Assembly (NCBI GenBank): GCA_963665045.2
Contig: CAXXJQ010000006.1
Coordinates: forward strand, 372,001 to 436,000
Length of the DNA stretch: 64,000 nt
Direction of reading: 5' to 3'
DNA from: JAFGRU01 sp016934985
Lineage (GTDB): Bacteria > Desulfobacterota > Desulfuromonadia > Desulfuromonadales > JAAYDE01
Both the position numbers and the translations under genes were made by a program. The notes under the pieces were generated by a model. It did no database searches. It was given only the letters and a program-made list of their open reading frames with translations, and had not been told where the DNA came from. Positions 53,233 to 62,310 of the stretch are shown here, in pieces (the stretch's first letter is position 1; the number at the start of each line of letters is the position of its first letter).

Positions 53233-54135
53233 ATGACTGCTATGGAAAAGCTAATCGAACGGGCCGAAGTCCTCATGGAGGCCCTTCCCTATATTAAACA
53301 TTTTTTCGGCCGGACCATTGTCATCAAGTACGGTGGCAACGCCATGGTCGAGAAGACCCTCAAGGAAAATTTTGCCAAGGATATCATCCTCCTCAAGTAC
53401 ATCGGCATGAATCCCGTGATCGTTCACGGCGGCGGCCCCCAGATCGGCGAAGTGCTTAAAAGCATGGGTAAGGAACCGCGCTTCGTACAAGGCATCCGGG
53501 TCACCGATCAGGAGACTATGGATGTGGTGGAGATGGTTCTCGGCGGCAAGATCAACAAAGAGATCGTCGCCAACATCAACCGCTTCGGCGGCCGTGCCAT
53601 CGGCCTGTCCGGCAAGGACGGCAACCTCATTCAGGGCCGCAAGCTTGCCATGAAGGCCGTCAACCCCGAGACCCTGACCTCGGAAATCATCGACATCGGC
53701 CTGGCGGGTGAGGTGGAAAAGATTGACCCCGAGATCGTCTCCCTCATCGACAGGGGCAACTTTATCCCGGTCATCGCGCCGGTTGGCTGCGGACCCAACG
53801 GCGAAACGTTCAACATCAACGCCGACTTGGTGGCCGGCGAGGTGGCGGCGGCCCTCAAGGCCGAAAAACTGATTTTACTCACTGACGTGGCCGGCGTGAA
53901 AGACCTCCAGGGGGAGCTCATTCCCAAACTCAGGACCCGGGAGATCAACAGCCTGCTCCAGGACGGCACTATCTCGGGCGGCATGATTCCCAAGATCAAC
54001 GCCTGCCTCAAGGCTTTGGAAAAAGGTGTTTCCAAAGCTCACATTATCGACGGCCGCATCCTGCACGCATGCCTGCTGGAAATTTTCACTGACAAAGGTA
54101 TCGGCACGGAAATTACCAGGGGAGAAACTTCATGA
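53233..54135 (+). CDS. argB: Acetylglutamate kinase (ArgB)
   Basis: ArgB phosphorylates N-acetylglutamate, the controlled step of arginine synthesis. The 300-residue product has IKYGGNAMVEKTLKENFAKDI, GMNPVIVHGGGPQIGEVL (substrate loop), GLSGKDGNLIQGRKL, NINADLVAGEVAAAL and DGTISGGMIPKINACLKAL. The N-terminal helix (MEKLIERAEVLMEALPYIKHF) is the type found in arginine-inhibited, hexameric enzymes. Starts at 53233 and 53242 are both possible; I give the first. It overlaps argD by 4 nt. Confidence 0.95.
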   Translation: MTAMEKLIERAEVLMEALPYIKHFFGRTIVIKYGGNAMVEKTLKENFAKDIILLKYIGMNPVIVHGGGPQIGEVLKSMGKEPRFVQGIRVTDQETMDVVEMVLGGKINKEIVANINRFGGRAIGLSGKDGNLIQGRKLAMKAVNPETLTSEIIDIGLAGEVEKIDPEIVSLIDRGNFIPVIAPVGCGPNGETFNINADLVAGEVAAALKAEKLILLTDVAGVKDLQGELIPKLRTREINSLLQDGTISGGMIPKINACLKALEKGVSKAHIIDGRILHACLLEIFTDKGIGTEITRGETS

Positions 54136-55325
54136 CCCAATCCCAGAAATGGATAACCAGAGCAGATAAGGTCATTTTCAAAAACTACGGCCGATACCCA
54201 ATCGTCCCCGCAAAAGGACAGGGATGCCGCCTTTGGGATGCGGACGGGACAGCCTATCTCGATTTTCTGGCCGGCGTGGCGGTCAATAACCTTGGCCATT
54301 GTCACCCCAGGGTTGTCGCTGCCCTTCAGGAACAGGCCGCGCAGCTGATTCACTGTTCCAACTTCTACCACATACCCAAACAGATTGAACTGGCGGAGTT
54401 GCTGTGTGAAAACTCTTTCGGTGACCGCGTCTTTTTCTGCAATTCGGGAGCGGAAGCTAACGAAGCGGCGATAAAACTGGTGCGCAAATTCAGTCGCGAC
54501 AGCTACGGTGAAGACCATTTTGAGATCATTACGGCCCTGGCATCCTTCCACGGCCGCACCATCGGCACCATAAGCGCCACCGGCCAGGACAAGGTTCGGG
54601 CCGGCTTCAACCCTATCGTTCCTGGTTTCAAGTACGTCCCCTTCGGGGATATCGCAGCGCTCAAAAACGCCATCAGCCCCAACACCTGCGCCGTCATGCT
54701 CGAACCGGTCCAGGGCGAAGGGGGTATCAATATCCCTCCAGCCGGTTATTTCCAGGAGGTGCGAAAGGTCTGCGACGAACGCAACCTGCTGTTGATCCTC
54801 GACGAGGTCCAGTCCGGATGCGGCAGAACCGGGAAACTCTTCGCCTATGAATACGAAGGCATGAGTCCCGACATCATGACCCTGGCCAAAGCCCTGGCCG
54901 GCGGTCCGCCCATAGGCGCCATGGTCGCCACCGACAGGATCGCCGAAACCTTCGTGCCGGGAAGCCACGGTTCGACCTTCGGCGGCAACCCCCTGATGTG
55001 TGCCGCTGCTGTAGCCACCATCAGGACCCTTCTGGAAGAAGGGGTTCTGGAGAACTGTTGCCGGATGGGAGAATACTTGTGCAGCCGTCTGGAAGCTTTG
55101 CGGGAAAAATATCCCTTTATCCGGGGGATTCGCGGGCGCGGTTTGTTCATCGGCATGGAACTCGACATCCCGGGCGGGGAGATCGTCAACCAGGCGATGG
55201 AAAAAGGTCTGCTGATCAATTGCACAGCCGGCAAGGTATTGCGTTTCGTACCTCCCCTCATCGTTACCCGTGAGGAAATCGACGAAGCCATCGATATTCT
55301 TGATTTAATTTTAAAAGAGCAGTGA
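54132..55325 (+). CDS. argD: Acetylornithine aminotransferase (ArgD)
   Basis: ArgD transaminates N-acetylglutamate semialdehyde to N-acetylornithine and in many bacteria also serves lysine synthesis. The 397-residue class III PLP enzyme has FLAGVAVNNLGHCHPRVV, FCNSGAEANEAAIKLVRK, the PLP-contact DEVQSGCGRTGKLFAYE, and the Schiff-base Lys in MTLAKALAGGPPIG. GSHGSTFGGNPLMCAAA and RGRGLFIGMEL are also typical. It overlaps argB by 4 nt and is followed by argF after about 50 bp, with a hairpin in between. Confidence 0.95.
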   Translation: MTQSQKWITRADKVIFKNYGRYPIVPAKGQGCRLWDADGTAYLDFLAGVAVNNLGHCHPRVVAALQEQAAQLIHCSNFYHIPKQIELAELLCENSFGDRVFFCNSGAEANEAAIKLVRKFSRDSYGEDHFEIITALASFHGRTIGTISATGQDKVRAGFNPIVPGFKYVPFGDIAALKNAISPNTCAVMLEPVQGEGGINIPPAGYFQEVRKVCDERNLLLILDEVQSGCGRTGKLFAYEYEGMSPDIMTLAKALAGGPPIGAMVATDRIAETFVPGSHGSTFGGNPLMCAAAVATIRTLLEEGVLENCCRMGEYLCSRLEALREKYPFIRGIRGRGLFIGMELDIPGGEIVNQAMEKGLLINCTAGKVLRFVPPLIVTREEIDEAIDILDLILKEQ

Positions 55326-55326
55326 G

Positions 55327-55365
55327 AAACGGTTTCCTTTCCCTCTGCTCAGAACCAAACCGTTT
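55327..55365 (+). promoter_or_regulatory. Inverted repeat abutting the argF ribosome binding site
   Basis: AAACGGTTT (55327-55335) is the exact reverse complement of AAACCGTTT (55357-55365), with a 21-nt pyrimidine-rich loop. The second arm directly touches AGGAG (55366-55370), the SD of argF. It could act as a translation-modulating RNA hairpin or as a regulator site. There is no U tract, so it is not a terminator. Confidence 0.5.
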
Positions 55366-55379
55366 AGGAGTCATTGGCA

Positions 55380-56288
55380 TTGAAAAAAGATTTTTTAGCT
55401 ATCTCGGACTGGACGCGTGAAGAACTTGAAGAAATATTCGCGCTGGCTGCCGATTTGAAGAATAAGCAGAAAAGCGGAGAACCTCATCACCTTTTAGGCG
55501 GCAAAACCCTGGGCATGATTTTCGAGAAAAGCTCGACCAGGACCCGTGTCTCTTTCGAGGTCGGCATGTTTCAGCTGGGAGGCTCGGCCCTCTTTCTCAG
55601 CTCCGGCAATACCCAGCTGGGCCGGGGAGAACCCATTAAAGATACCGCCCGGGTTCTTTCCCGCTACGTCGACGGCATCATGATCCGCACCTTCGCTCAG
55701 CAGAACATCGACGACATGGCCCAATGGGCCGGGGTCCCGGTCATCAACGGCCTCTCCGACCTCCTCCACCCCTGCCAGATCATGGCCGATCTCTTAACCG
55801 TCATCGAAAACCGCCCCTCCTTTACCGATCTGACCTACTGCTGGATCGGTGACGGCAACAACATGGCCAACAGCTGGATCAACGCGGCCAGAGTATTCGG
55901 CTTCGAGCTGAGACTGGCAACGCCCAAAGGCTACCAGCCTGATCCGATAATCCTGGAGCGGGCCATGGCCGATGGTGCCCGTATTTTTCTGACCGACGAT
56001 CCCTTTGAAGCCGCAGACAAGGCCCATGTTCTGAATACTGACGTTTGGGCCAGCATGGGGCAGGAAGAAGAGCAAAAGAAGCGGGAAAAAGCTTTTCAGA
56101 ACTTCCAGATTAACCGGGAGATTCTTCAGGTGGCAGACCCCGATTGCATCGTACTCCATTGCCTGCCGGCGCATCGCGGCGAGGAAATCACTGACGAGGT
56201 AATCGAGGGGCCCCGCTCCAAGGTTTTTGACGAGGCCGAAAACCGCCTTCATGTTCAGAAAGCGATCATGGTCACCCTCATGCGTTGA
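55380..56288 (+). CDS. argF: Ornithine carbamoyltransferase (ArgF)
   Basis: ArgF makes citrulline from ornithine and carbamoyl phosphate. The 302-residue product has the carbamoyl-phosphate motif SSTRTRVSFE, then LSSGNTQLGRGEPIKDTARV, HPCQIMADLLT, the ornithine loop region DVWASMGQEEE and the catalytic HCLPAHRGEEI. I prefer the TTG at 55380, which is 9 nt after AGGAG; the TTG at 55374 is too close to it. It overlaps by a few bases the reading frame of the RDD protein that follows. Confidence 0.94.
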   Translation: MKKDFLAISDWTREELEEIFALAADLKNKQKSGEPHHLLGGKTLGMIFEKSSTRTRVSFEVGMFQLGGSALFLSSGNTQLGRGEPIKDTARVLSRYVDGIMIRTFAQQNIDDMAQWAGVPVINGLSDLLHPCQIMADLLTVIENRPSFTDLTYCWIGDGNNMANSWINAARVFGFELRLATPKGYQPDPIILERAMADGARIFLTDDPFEAADKAHVLNTDVWASMGQEEEQKKREKAFQNFQINREILQVADPDCIVLHCLPAHRGEEITDEVIEGPRSKVFDEAENRLHVQKAIMVTLMR

Positions 56289-56302
56289 ACGGACTACGCC
56301 GC

Positions 56303-56941
56303 ATGCTGATTACCTGCCCCAGTTGTGGGTTTTCCAAAGAAATGTCCGCTGAACTGGTTCCCCTTTATAATGCATGGGTCACCTGTCCGCAGTGCCATCA
56401 TCGTTTTTATCTCTGCTCCACGGACGCGACCACAAACGGGGACAATGATGAGGGCAATGACGAACCCGTTCTGCAGCCTTCAGCCGAGGTGCCAGGCAGC
56501 CAGGAAGAACCGCCAAAAGCAGGTTTCTGGATACGGGTGGTGGCGACGTTGGTCGACTCGTTGCTGGTCAGCCTTGTTCAACTTGTTTTAGCGTACCTCC
56601 TGGTCTTTGTGCTCGGACTGGCAGACCACGCCACCAACGGTGACACCAAGGAACTGGTAGCCGGTCTGGCCTGGTTCTTCAGCACTCTGATCGGTATCGT
56701 ATATTATGTTTTTTTTACCGGTTATTGCGGCCAGACGCCCGGGAAAATGGCACTGCGAGTGAAGGTTATCCGCACCAACGGCGAAGAGATCGGTTTCGGC
56801 AGAGCCATCCTGCGGGAAGTGCTCGGCAAGTTCATCTCCAGCATCGTTTTATGCCTGGGCTACATCTGGGTAGCCTTCGATGCGCAAAAACAGGGCTGGC
56901 ACGATAAAATAGCCGGCACCTATGTCATTAAACTGCTTTAA
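56303..56941 (+). CDS. RDD-family membrane protein with N-terminal zinc ribbon
   Basis: The 212-residue protein begins with an MJ0042-type zinc ribbon (ITCPSCGFSKEM and VTCPQCHHRFYL, residues 3-40). An acidic linker leads to an RDD domain from about 75 with AGFWIRVVATLVDSLLVSLVQ, YCGQTPGKMALRVKVIR and FDAQKQGWHDKIAGTYVIKL, and three or four TM helices. The conserved Arg and Asp residues that name RDD proteins are present. I start at ATG 56303; a TTG 18 nt upstream overlaps the argF stop. RDD proteins may act as ion antiporters, but here the role is unknown. Its position inside the arg cluster looks incidental. Confidence 0.85.
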   Translation: MLITCPSCGFSKEMSAELVPLYNAWVTCPQCHHRFYLCSTDATTNGDNDEGNDEPVLQPSAEVPGSQEEPPKAGFWIRVVATLVDSLLVSLVQLVLAYLLVFVLGLADHATNGDTKELVAGLAWFFSTLIGIVYYVFFTGYCGQTPGKMALRVKVIRTNGEEIGFGRAILREVLGKFISSIVLCLGYIWVAFDAQKQGWHDKIAGTYVIKLL

Positions 56942-57054
56942 ACAGGCTATTGTTTTCACACCTCGTGACGATTCTTCACCACCACTCCGCCACGGGGCCT
57001 TAATTTTCCATAAACTGGTTGGAAACCAACTTCATCATCGGCAAGGAGCTGATT

Positions 57055-58276
57055 ATGGCGAAAAAATTCTCCGCTGACAAAGTCGTACTCGCCTACTCGG
57101 GCGGGCTGGATACCTCCATCATTCTCAAATGGCTCATCGAGGAATATGACTGTGAAGTCATCGCCTTTGCCGCCGACCTGGGCCAGGGGGAAGAGCTTGA
57201 TCATCTTCCCGAAAAGGCAAAAAAAAACCGGTGCCTCCAAGTGCTTTGTCGAGGACCTGCGGGAAGAATTCGTGCGCGATTTCGTCTTCCCCATGTTTCG
57301 GGCCAACGCCATTTACGAAGGACGCTACTTTCTCGGCACCTCCATCGCCCGCCCCCTGATCTCCAAAAAACAGATGGAGATCGCCGCGGCGGAAGGGGCC
57401 GATGCCGTCTCCCACGGCGCCACGGGCAAGGGCAACGACCAGGTCCGTTTCGAGCTCGGCTATTATCATTTTAATCCGGCCATCAAGATTATCTCTCCCT
57501 GGCGCGAATGGGACCTCAACAGCCGTGAGTCCCTGATCCAATACGCCAAAAGTCATGACATCGAGGTGCCGGTCAGCAAGAAACGCCCGTGGAGCAGCGA
57601 CCGCAATCTTCTCCACATCTCGTTTGAGGGGGGCATCCTGGAGGACCCCTGGGCTGAAGCGCCGGAAGAGATGTACGTGCTCTCTCAGGCTCCGGAAAAA
57701 GCCCCGGATACGCCCGAATACCTGGAGATTGAGTTCCAGCAGGGCAACGCCGTTGCTATCAACGGCGAGAAACTCTCTCCTGCCCAGCTTCTGGCGAGAC
57801 TCAATGAGATGGGCGGCAAGCACGGCATCGGCAGGGTCGATCTCATGGAAAACCGCTTCGTCGGCATGAAAAGCCGCGGCGTTTACGAAACCCCTGGAGG
57901 CACCATCCTCGAAGAAGCCCACCGTGGTATCGAGTCGATTACCATGGATCGCGAGGTCATGCACCTGCGGGATTCCCTGATCCCCAAATATTCGGAAATC
58001 ATTTATAACGGTTTCTGGTTTGCACCCGAACGTCTTGCCCTGCAGGCGCTTTTCGACCAGACCCAGACCACTGTAAACGGCATGGCCCGGGTCAAACTCT
58101 ACAAAGGCCATTGCCGGGTGGTGGGACGTCAATCGGCTACCGATTCCCTGTTCGATCCCGAATATGCCACCTTTGAGGCGGATGAGGTCTACAACCAGGC
58201 CGATGCCGAAGGCTTCATCAAGCTTAATGCTTTACGCCTGCGCATTCAGAGCATGATGGCCGCGAAGAAAAAATAA
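57055..58276 (+). CDS. argG: Argininosuccinate synthase (ArgG), split by a frameshift at a nine-A run
   Basis: ArgG condenses citrulline and aspartate with ATP. The first frame (ATG 57055, AAGGAG upstream) gives MAKKFSADKVVLAYSGGLDTS, with the PP-loop SGGLDTS, and continues through FAADLGQGEELDHLPEKAKK. It then leaves the family at a run of nine A (57219-57227). The rest is in the next frame: TGASKCFVEDLREEFVRDF, RANAIYEGRYFLGTSIARPL, DAVSHGATGKGNDQVRFELG, and on to the stop at 58276. With eight A instead of nine, one 406-residue enzyme of normal length results. The rest of the gene is undamaged, so this is a sequencing error, slippage-corrected expression or a very recent mutation. Confidence 0.92.
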
Positions 58277-58370
58277 TTATTAGAATGACGTAACACTGTA
58301 AAGAATGGGCTCGTGAAGCCCTTTTTAACTGTAATAATAACCAAAGTGTTTTAGGGTTTTGAGGGGTTTC

Positions 58371-58574
58371 CTTCCCCTTGCACCGCAGCCGAAGCGGAGA
58401 GGCTGTTTTGAGATAAAGGCTGGCAGTTGAGCGATTCATACGAATTCTGACCGCCCTCAAAACAGACTTGTAGCGAAGGGTACCCGAAGGGCAAGGTGCC
58501 GGGGCGTCCTTTTCTTTGCTTCTTTCTTTTTGACGTAAAAAGAAAGAAGGCGTCGTCCGGGGACGCAACCCCGG
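58371..58574. repeat. Structured dispersed repeat R1, copy 3
   Basis: This copy lies in the argG-argH gap (58277-58668), which holds no other feature. CTGTTTTGAG pairs with CTCAAAACAG where copy 1 has AACGTTTTGAG / CTCAAAACGTT, so both arms changed. The P3 stem CTTCTTTCTTTTT / AAAAAGAAAGAAG and the P4 stem CCGGGG / CCCCGG are as in copy 1. It may separate argH transcription from argG. Confidence 0.8.
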
Positions 58575-58668
58575 CCCGCAAACCGTGGCAAATAACAACA
58601 AACGCTGTATTTGCGGACGCTTATTTGATTAAAATTTCGGCAACATCCAACGCATAACGAGGAAAAGC

Positions 58669-60054
58669 ATGAGCGAAAAACCCTGGCAAGGACGCTTCAG
58701 CCAGCCAACCGATAAATTCGTCGAGGAATTCACCGCCTCCATTGCCTTTGACCAACGCCTTTACAACTATGACATCCAGGGGTCAATGGCCCACGCCCGG
58801 ATGCTGGCGAAACAGGGCATCATTTCGGAGGGAGAGGCCGAACAAATCACAACCGGCCTTCAGGACATTCTCGAGGAGATCGATAACGGCAGCTTCGAGT
58901 TCTCCGTGGCGCTGGAAGATATCCACATGAACATCGAAGCGCGCCTGATTGAGCGCATCGGCCCGGTGGGGGGCAAGCTGCATACAGCCCGCTCGCGCAA
59001 CGACCAGGTGGCCCTCGACATCCGTCTCTACCTGCGGGACGAGATCCGCACCCTCCTCGGCCAGCTGCAACGCCTGGGTCAGGCCCTGGTCGAGCAGGCC
59101 GAAGCCCACCTCGACGTGATCATGCCCGGCTACACCCACCTGCAGACAGCCCAGCCGATCCTCTTTGCCCATCATTTGCTGGCCTATTTCGAGATGTTCC
59201 GGCGTGACCGCGCACGCTTGGAAGACTGTCTGAAAAGGGTCGACGTCCTCCCTCTCGGGGCAGGTGCTTTGGCCGGAACCACTTTCCCCATCGACCGTGA
59301 ATTTGTCGCCCGGCAACTCGGCTTTGCCGAAGTCAGCCGCAACAGCCTCGACAGCGTTTCCGACCGCGACTTCGCCATAGAGTTCATCAACGCCTGCTCT
59401 GTGCTCATGATGCATCTGTCGCGCTTTTCCGAAGAGATCATCCTCTGGTCGAGCGCCGATTTCAGCTTCGTCGAACTGAGCGATTCCTTCTGCACCGGCA
59501 GCTCCATCATGCCGCAGAAAAAAAACCCCGATGTTCCGGAACTGATCCGGGGCAAAACCGGCCGCATCTATGGCAACCTCATTAATCTTTTGACCCTCAT
59601 GAAATCTCTCCCGTTGGCTTACAACAAGGATATGCAGGAGGACAAGGAGCCTCTGTTCGACACCATCGACAACGTCAAAGGCTGCCTCAAGATATTTGCC
59701 GATATGATCGCCGGTATGAAAATCCGCCCGGAAAGGATGCGCCAAGCCGCGGCCAGAGGCTTTTCCACAGCCACAGACATTGCCGACTACCTGGTCCGCA
59801 AGGGTATCCCCTTCCGCGACGCCCACGAAGTGGTCGGCAAAGCGGTCCGCTACTGCATTGAAAACGCAAAAGACCTCCCCGAACTGTCCCAGGAAGAATA
59901 CCGCAGCTTTTCGCCGGATATTGAGGGCGACATCTACGATTATGTAACCCTGGAAGCTTCGGTCGACGCCCGGTCCGCAACCGGAGGAACGGCGACTTCC
60001 GCCGTTAAAAAGGAAATTGAACGCGCCCGCCAGGAGCTTCTGCAATGGAATTGA
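58669..60054 (+). CDS. argH: Argininosuccinate lyase (ArgH)
   Basis: ArgH splits argininosuccinate into arginine and fumarate, the last step of the pathway. The 461-residue protein is full length, with PWQGRFSQPTDKFVEEFTAS at the start, EDIHMNIEARLIERIG, the HTARSRNDQVALDIRLYLRD motif, TPGYTHLQ-like GYTHLQTAQPILFAHHLL, and the fumarase-superfamily signature GSSIMPQKKNPD, which includes the catalytic Ser loop. ATG 58669 has GAGGAAAAG upstream. It overlaps the following lipoprotein gene by 10 nt. Confidence 0.96.
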   Translation: MSEKPWQGRFSQPTDKFVEEFTASIAFDQRLYNYDIQGSMAHARMLAKQGIISEGEAEQITTGLQDILEEIDNGSFEFSVALEDIHMNIEARLIERIGPVGGKLHTARSRNDQVALDIRLYLRDEIRTLLGQLQRLGQALVEQAEAHLDVIMPGYTHLQTAQPILFAHHLLAYFEMFRRDRARLEDCLKRVDVLPLGAGALAGTTFPIDREFVARQLGFAEVSRNSLDSVSDRDFAIEFINACSVLMMHLSRFSEEIILWSSADFSFVELSDSFCTGSSIMPQKKNPDVPELIRGKTGRIYGNLINLLTLMKSLPLAYNKDMQEDKEPLFDTIDNVKGCLKIFADMIAGMKIRPERMRQAAARGFSTATDIADYLVRKGIPFRDAHEVVGKAVRYCIENAKDLPELSQEEYRSFSPDIEGDIYDYVTLEASVDARSATGGTATSAVKKEIERARQELLQWN

Positions 60055-60827
60055 GTTTTGTCAATAAAAAAGGGCTTTCGTTAGGGCTCCTCATGCTGAT
60101 GTTGCTCTCTTTGGCCGCCTGCGGAGTAAAAGGGCCGGTTAAACCTCCGCGCGCCCATCTGCCCGAAGCTCCCGGGAACCTGGCCCTGGCACAGACAGAT
60201 TCGTATTTTCTTATTTCCTGGACCATTCCAAAAACCAACGAAGACGGTTCCCCGCTTGAGGATCTGCAAGGTTTTGACATCTACAAAACCGGCTATGATC
60301 CCAACTCCGGCTGCCCCGGCTGCAACGAATCCCAGGAAGTTTTCCGACATCTCGATCTCGAATACCTGCGGCAAGCCTCCCGAAAAGGAGAAATAATTTT
60401 CTTCCGGGATTTCGACCTGGAACCCGACTTTGGTTATCGCTACAAGGTCGTCCCTTTCAACCGCAAAGGCCAGTTGGGTAATAGTGCAACCAACCAGAGA
60501 GCGTTTCTGATAGCGCCACCACCCCCGGAAAATCTCCAAATTGGCATAGGGGATGACACCAGCACTCTGACCTGGTCTGTCAGAACGACGGAAAAGCCAG
60601 AGGCCGGCTTCCTCGGCTATAACATCTACCGTCAGGAAGGCGACGCTCCAAGCCCTCTCAACCCCGTCAATGAAGACTACTGGGCCGATAACAGCTATAC
60701 CGACCGGGCGCTTGAGAAAGGCAAGGCCTACATTTACACCTTACGATCCGTATGGCGCCTTCAAGGTCTGATTGTTGAAAGTGCTGATTCAAATCCAGTT
60801 TCAACCGTGCTCCCGAAAATTGATTAG
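60045..60827 (+). CDS. Lipoprotein with fibronectin type III-like domains
   Basis: The 260-residue protein has a lipoprotein signal (LLMLMLLSLAAC, lipid Cys26) followed by GVKGPVKPP, a start also seen in the small lipoprotein LptM family. The mature part has two beta-sandwich regions like fibronectin type III domains: about 40-160 (LISWTIPKTNEDG, LQGFDIYKTGY, YRYKVVPFNRKG) and about 165-255 (TLTWSVRTTE, LGYNIYRQEG, YIYTLRSVW). It should be anchored in the envelope. Its gene overlaps argH by 10 nt and lies upstream of lysA; this argH-lipoprotein-lysA order is common in Geobacter-like genomes. Function unknown. Confidence 0.8.
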   Translation: MELSFVNKKGLSLGLLMLMLLSLAACGVKGPVKPPRAHLPEAPGNLALAQTDSYFLISWTIPKTNEDGSPLEDLQGFDIYKTGYDPNSGCPGCNESQEVFRHLDLEYLRQASRKGEIIFFRDFDLEPDFGYRYKVVPFNRKGQLGNSATNQRAFLIAPPPPENLQIGIGDDTSTLTWSVRTTEKPEAGFLGYNIYRQEGDAPSPLNPVNEDYWADNSYTDRALEKGKAYIYTLRSVWRLQGLIVESADSNPVSTVLPKID

Positions 60828-60999
60828 CCCGCTAATGCATGTGGCTTTGTTGAAGAATCAACAGCAAACGGGAAGGACTTCATAAACAATCCGGGCTATG
60901 CCCCCCCTGAAAAATATGTTATTTTTTGAAAAATTGGGGGGAAATCGTTTTTTCAAATCAGCTTAAATCCCCTTAGCCACTATCAAATGAAGGTTTGCT

Positions 61000-62253
61000 A
61001 TGAATCATTTTCAGTATGTCGATAACGATCTGTTCTGCGAAAAAGTGGCGGTCAAGGACATCGCCTCCCAAGTTGGAACCCCCTTTTACCTTTATTCCCA
61101 CGCCACCCTGACACGTCATATCCGCGGCTTTCAGGAGTCTTTTGCGTCGGTGCCCCACCTGGTCTGTTTTTCGGTTAAAGCCAACAGTAATCTGGCCGTC
61201 CTGAAAATTTTCATCAACAACGGCGCGGGCCTCGACATCGTTTCGGGAGGCGAACTCTACCGTGGCCTCAAGGCAGGCTGCAGTGCTGACAAAATTGTCT
61301 ACTCAGGGGTCGGCAAAAGCGCCCGGGAAATTCGGGAAGCTCTGGAAGCGGGCATTCTCATGTTCAATGTCGAATCTCCCCAGGAACTTGAGCAGATCAA
61401 TGCCATCGCCGGGGAAATGGGGAAAAAGGCCCCTGTCGCCATCCGCGTCAATCCCGATGTCGACCCCCAGACTCATCCCTATATTTCCACGGGTATGAAA
61501 AAAGCCAAGTTCGGCATCAATATTCAGGAAGCGGTGCAGGAATACCGCAAAGCGGCCACACTGCCCAATATTGAAGTCATCGGCGTGGATTGCCATATCG
61601 GCAGCCAACTGACCAAATTATCACCCTTCGTAGATGCCATTGAAAAAATCCGCCTTCTCGTGGCGACCCTTCAGGAAGAGGGTTTCGCCATCCGCTACCT
61701 CGACCTCGGCGGCGGGTTGGGCATCACCTATGAGGACGAAACCCCACCCGATTTCGATGGCTACGCCCAAGCCATTATCAACGCAACCAAGGGCTTGAAT
61801 CTGACTCTGGTCTTCGAACCGGGTCGGGTTCTGACTGGCAACGCCGGCATTCTGGTCTGCAAGGTCCTTTACACCAAAAAGGGGGAAGTCAAAAACTTCG
61901 TCATCAGCGACGGCGCCATGAACGATCTCGCCCGTCCGGCCCTCTACGGTGCTTTTCAGGGTATCCTGCCCGTTGACCGTTCGCAACAAGACACCCTGGT
62001 GGCCGATGTCGTCGGCCCGATCTGCGAGTCGGGCGACTTCTTTGCCCGCGACCGGGAAATCGCCGCTTTCCAGCCTGGCGATCTGCTGGCGGTAACCTCG
62101 GCAGGGGCTTACGGCTTCACCATGAGCTCCAACTATAACAGCCGCCCCCGCGTACCGGAAATCCTGGTCAAAGAAGACCAGATCCTGACCGTGCGCGAAA
62201 GGGAAAGCTACGAAAACCTGATCCAGGGAGAAAACATCCCTGACAATTTATAA
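61000..62253 (+). CDS. lysA: Diaminopimelate decarboxylase (LysA)
   Basis: LysA converts meso-diaminopimelate to lysine. The 417-residue fold-type III PLP enzyme has the PLP Lys60 in VCFSVKANSNLAVL, then VSGGELYRGLKAG, GVDCHIGSQLT, YLDLGGGLGITY and EPGRVLTGNAG. The catalytic Cys is in GPICESGDFF, and the C-terminal AGAYGFTMSSNYNSRPRVPEILV completes the active site. It begins 172 bp after the lipoprotein gene and is followed by dapA after 57 bp. Confidence 0.96.
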   Translation: MNHFQYVDNDLFCEKVAVKDIASQVGTPFYLYSHATLTRHIRGFQESFASVPHLVCFSVKANSNLAVLKIFINNGAGLDIVSGGELYRGLKAGCSADKIVYSGVGKSAREIREALEAGILMFNVESPQELEQINAIAGEMGKKAPVAIRVNPDVDPQTHPYISTGMKKAKFGINIQEAVQEYRKAATLPNIEVIGVDCHIGSQLTKLSPFVDAIEKIRLLVATLQEEGFAIRYLDLGGGLGITYEDETPPDFDGYAQAIINATKGLNLTLVFEPGRVLTGNAGILVCKVLYTKKGEVKNFVISDGAMNDLARPALYGAFQGILPVDRSQQDTLVADVVGPICESGDFFARDREIAAFQPGDLLAVTSAGAYGFTMSSNYNSRPRVPEILVKEDQILTVRERESYENLIQGENIPDNL

Positions 62254-62310
62254 ATCCGGGTTGACTAAAGAACCACAACCGAGCTGAAAAAGTGTAAAAG
62301 GAGGAAAGAG

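Noticed and set aside
51864..53276. 470-codon minus-strand frame
   Set aside because: Shadow of hslU; the plus strand carries all HslU motifs.
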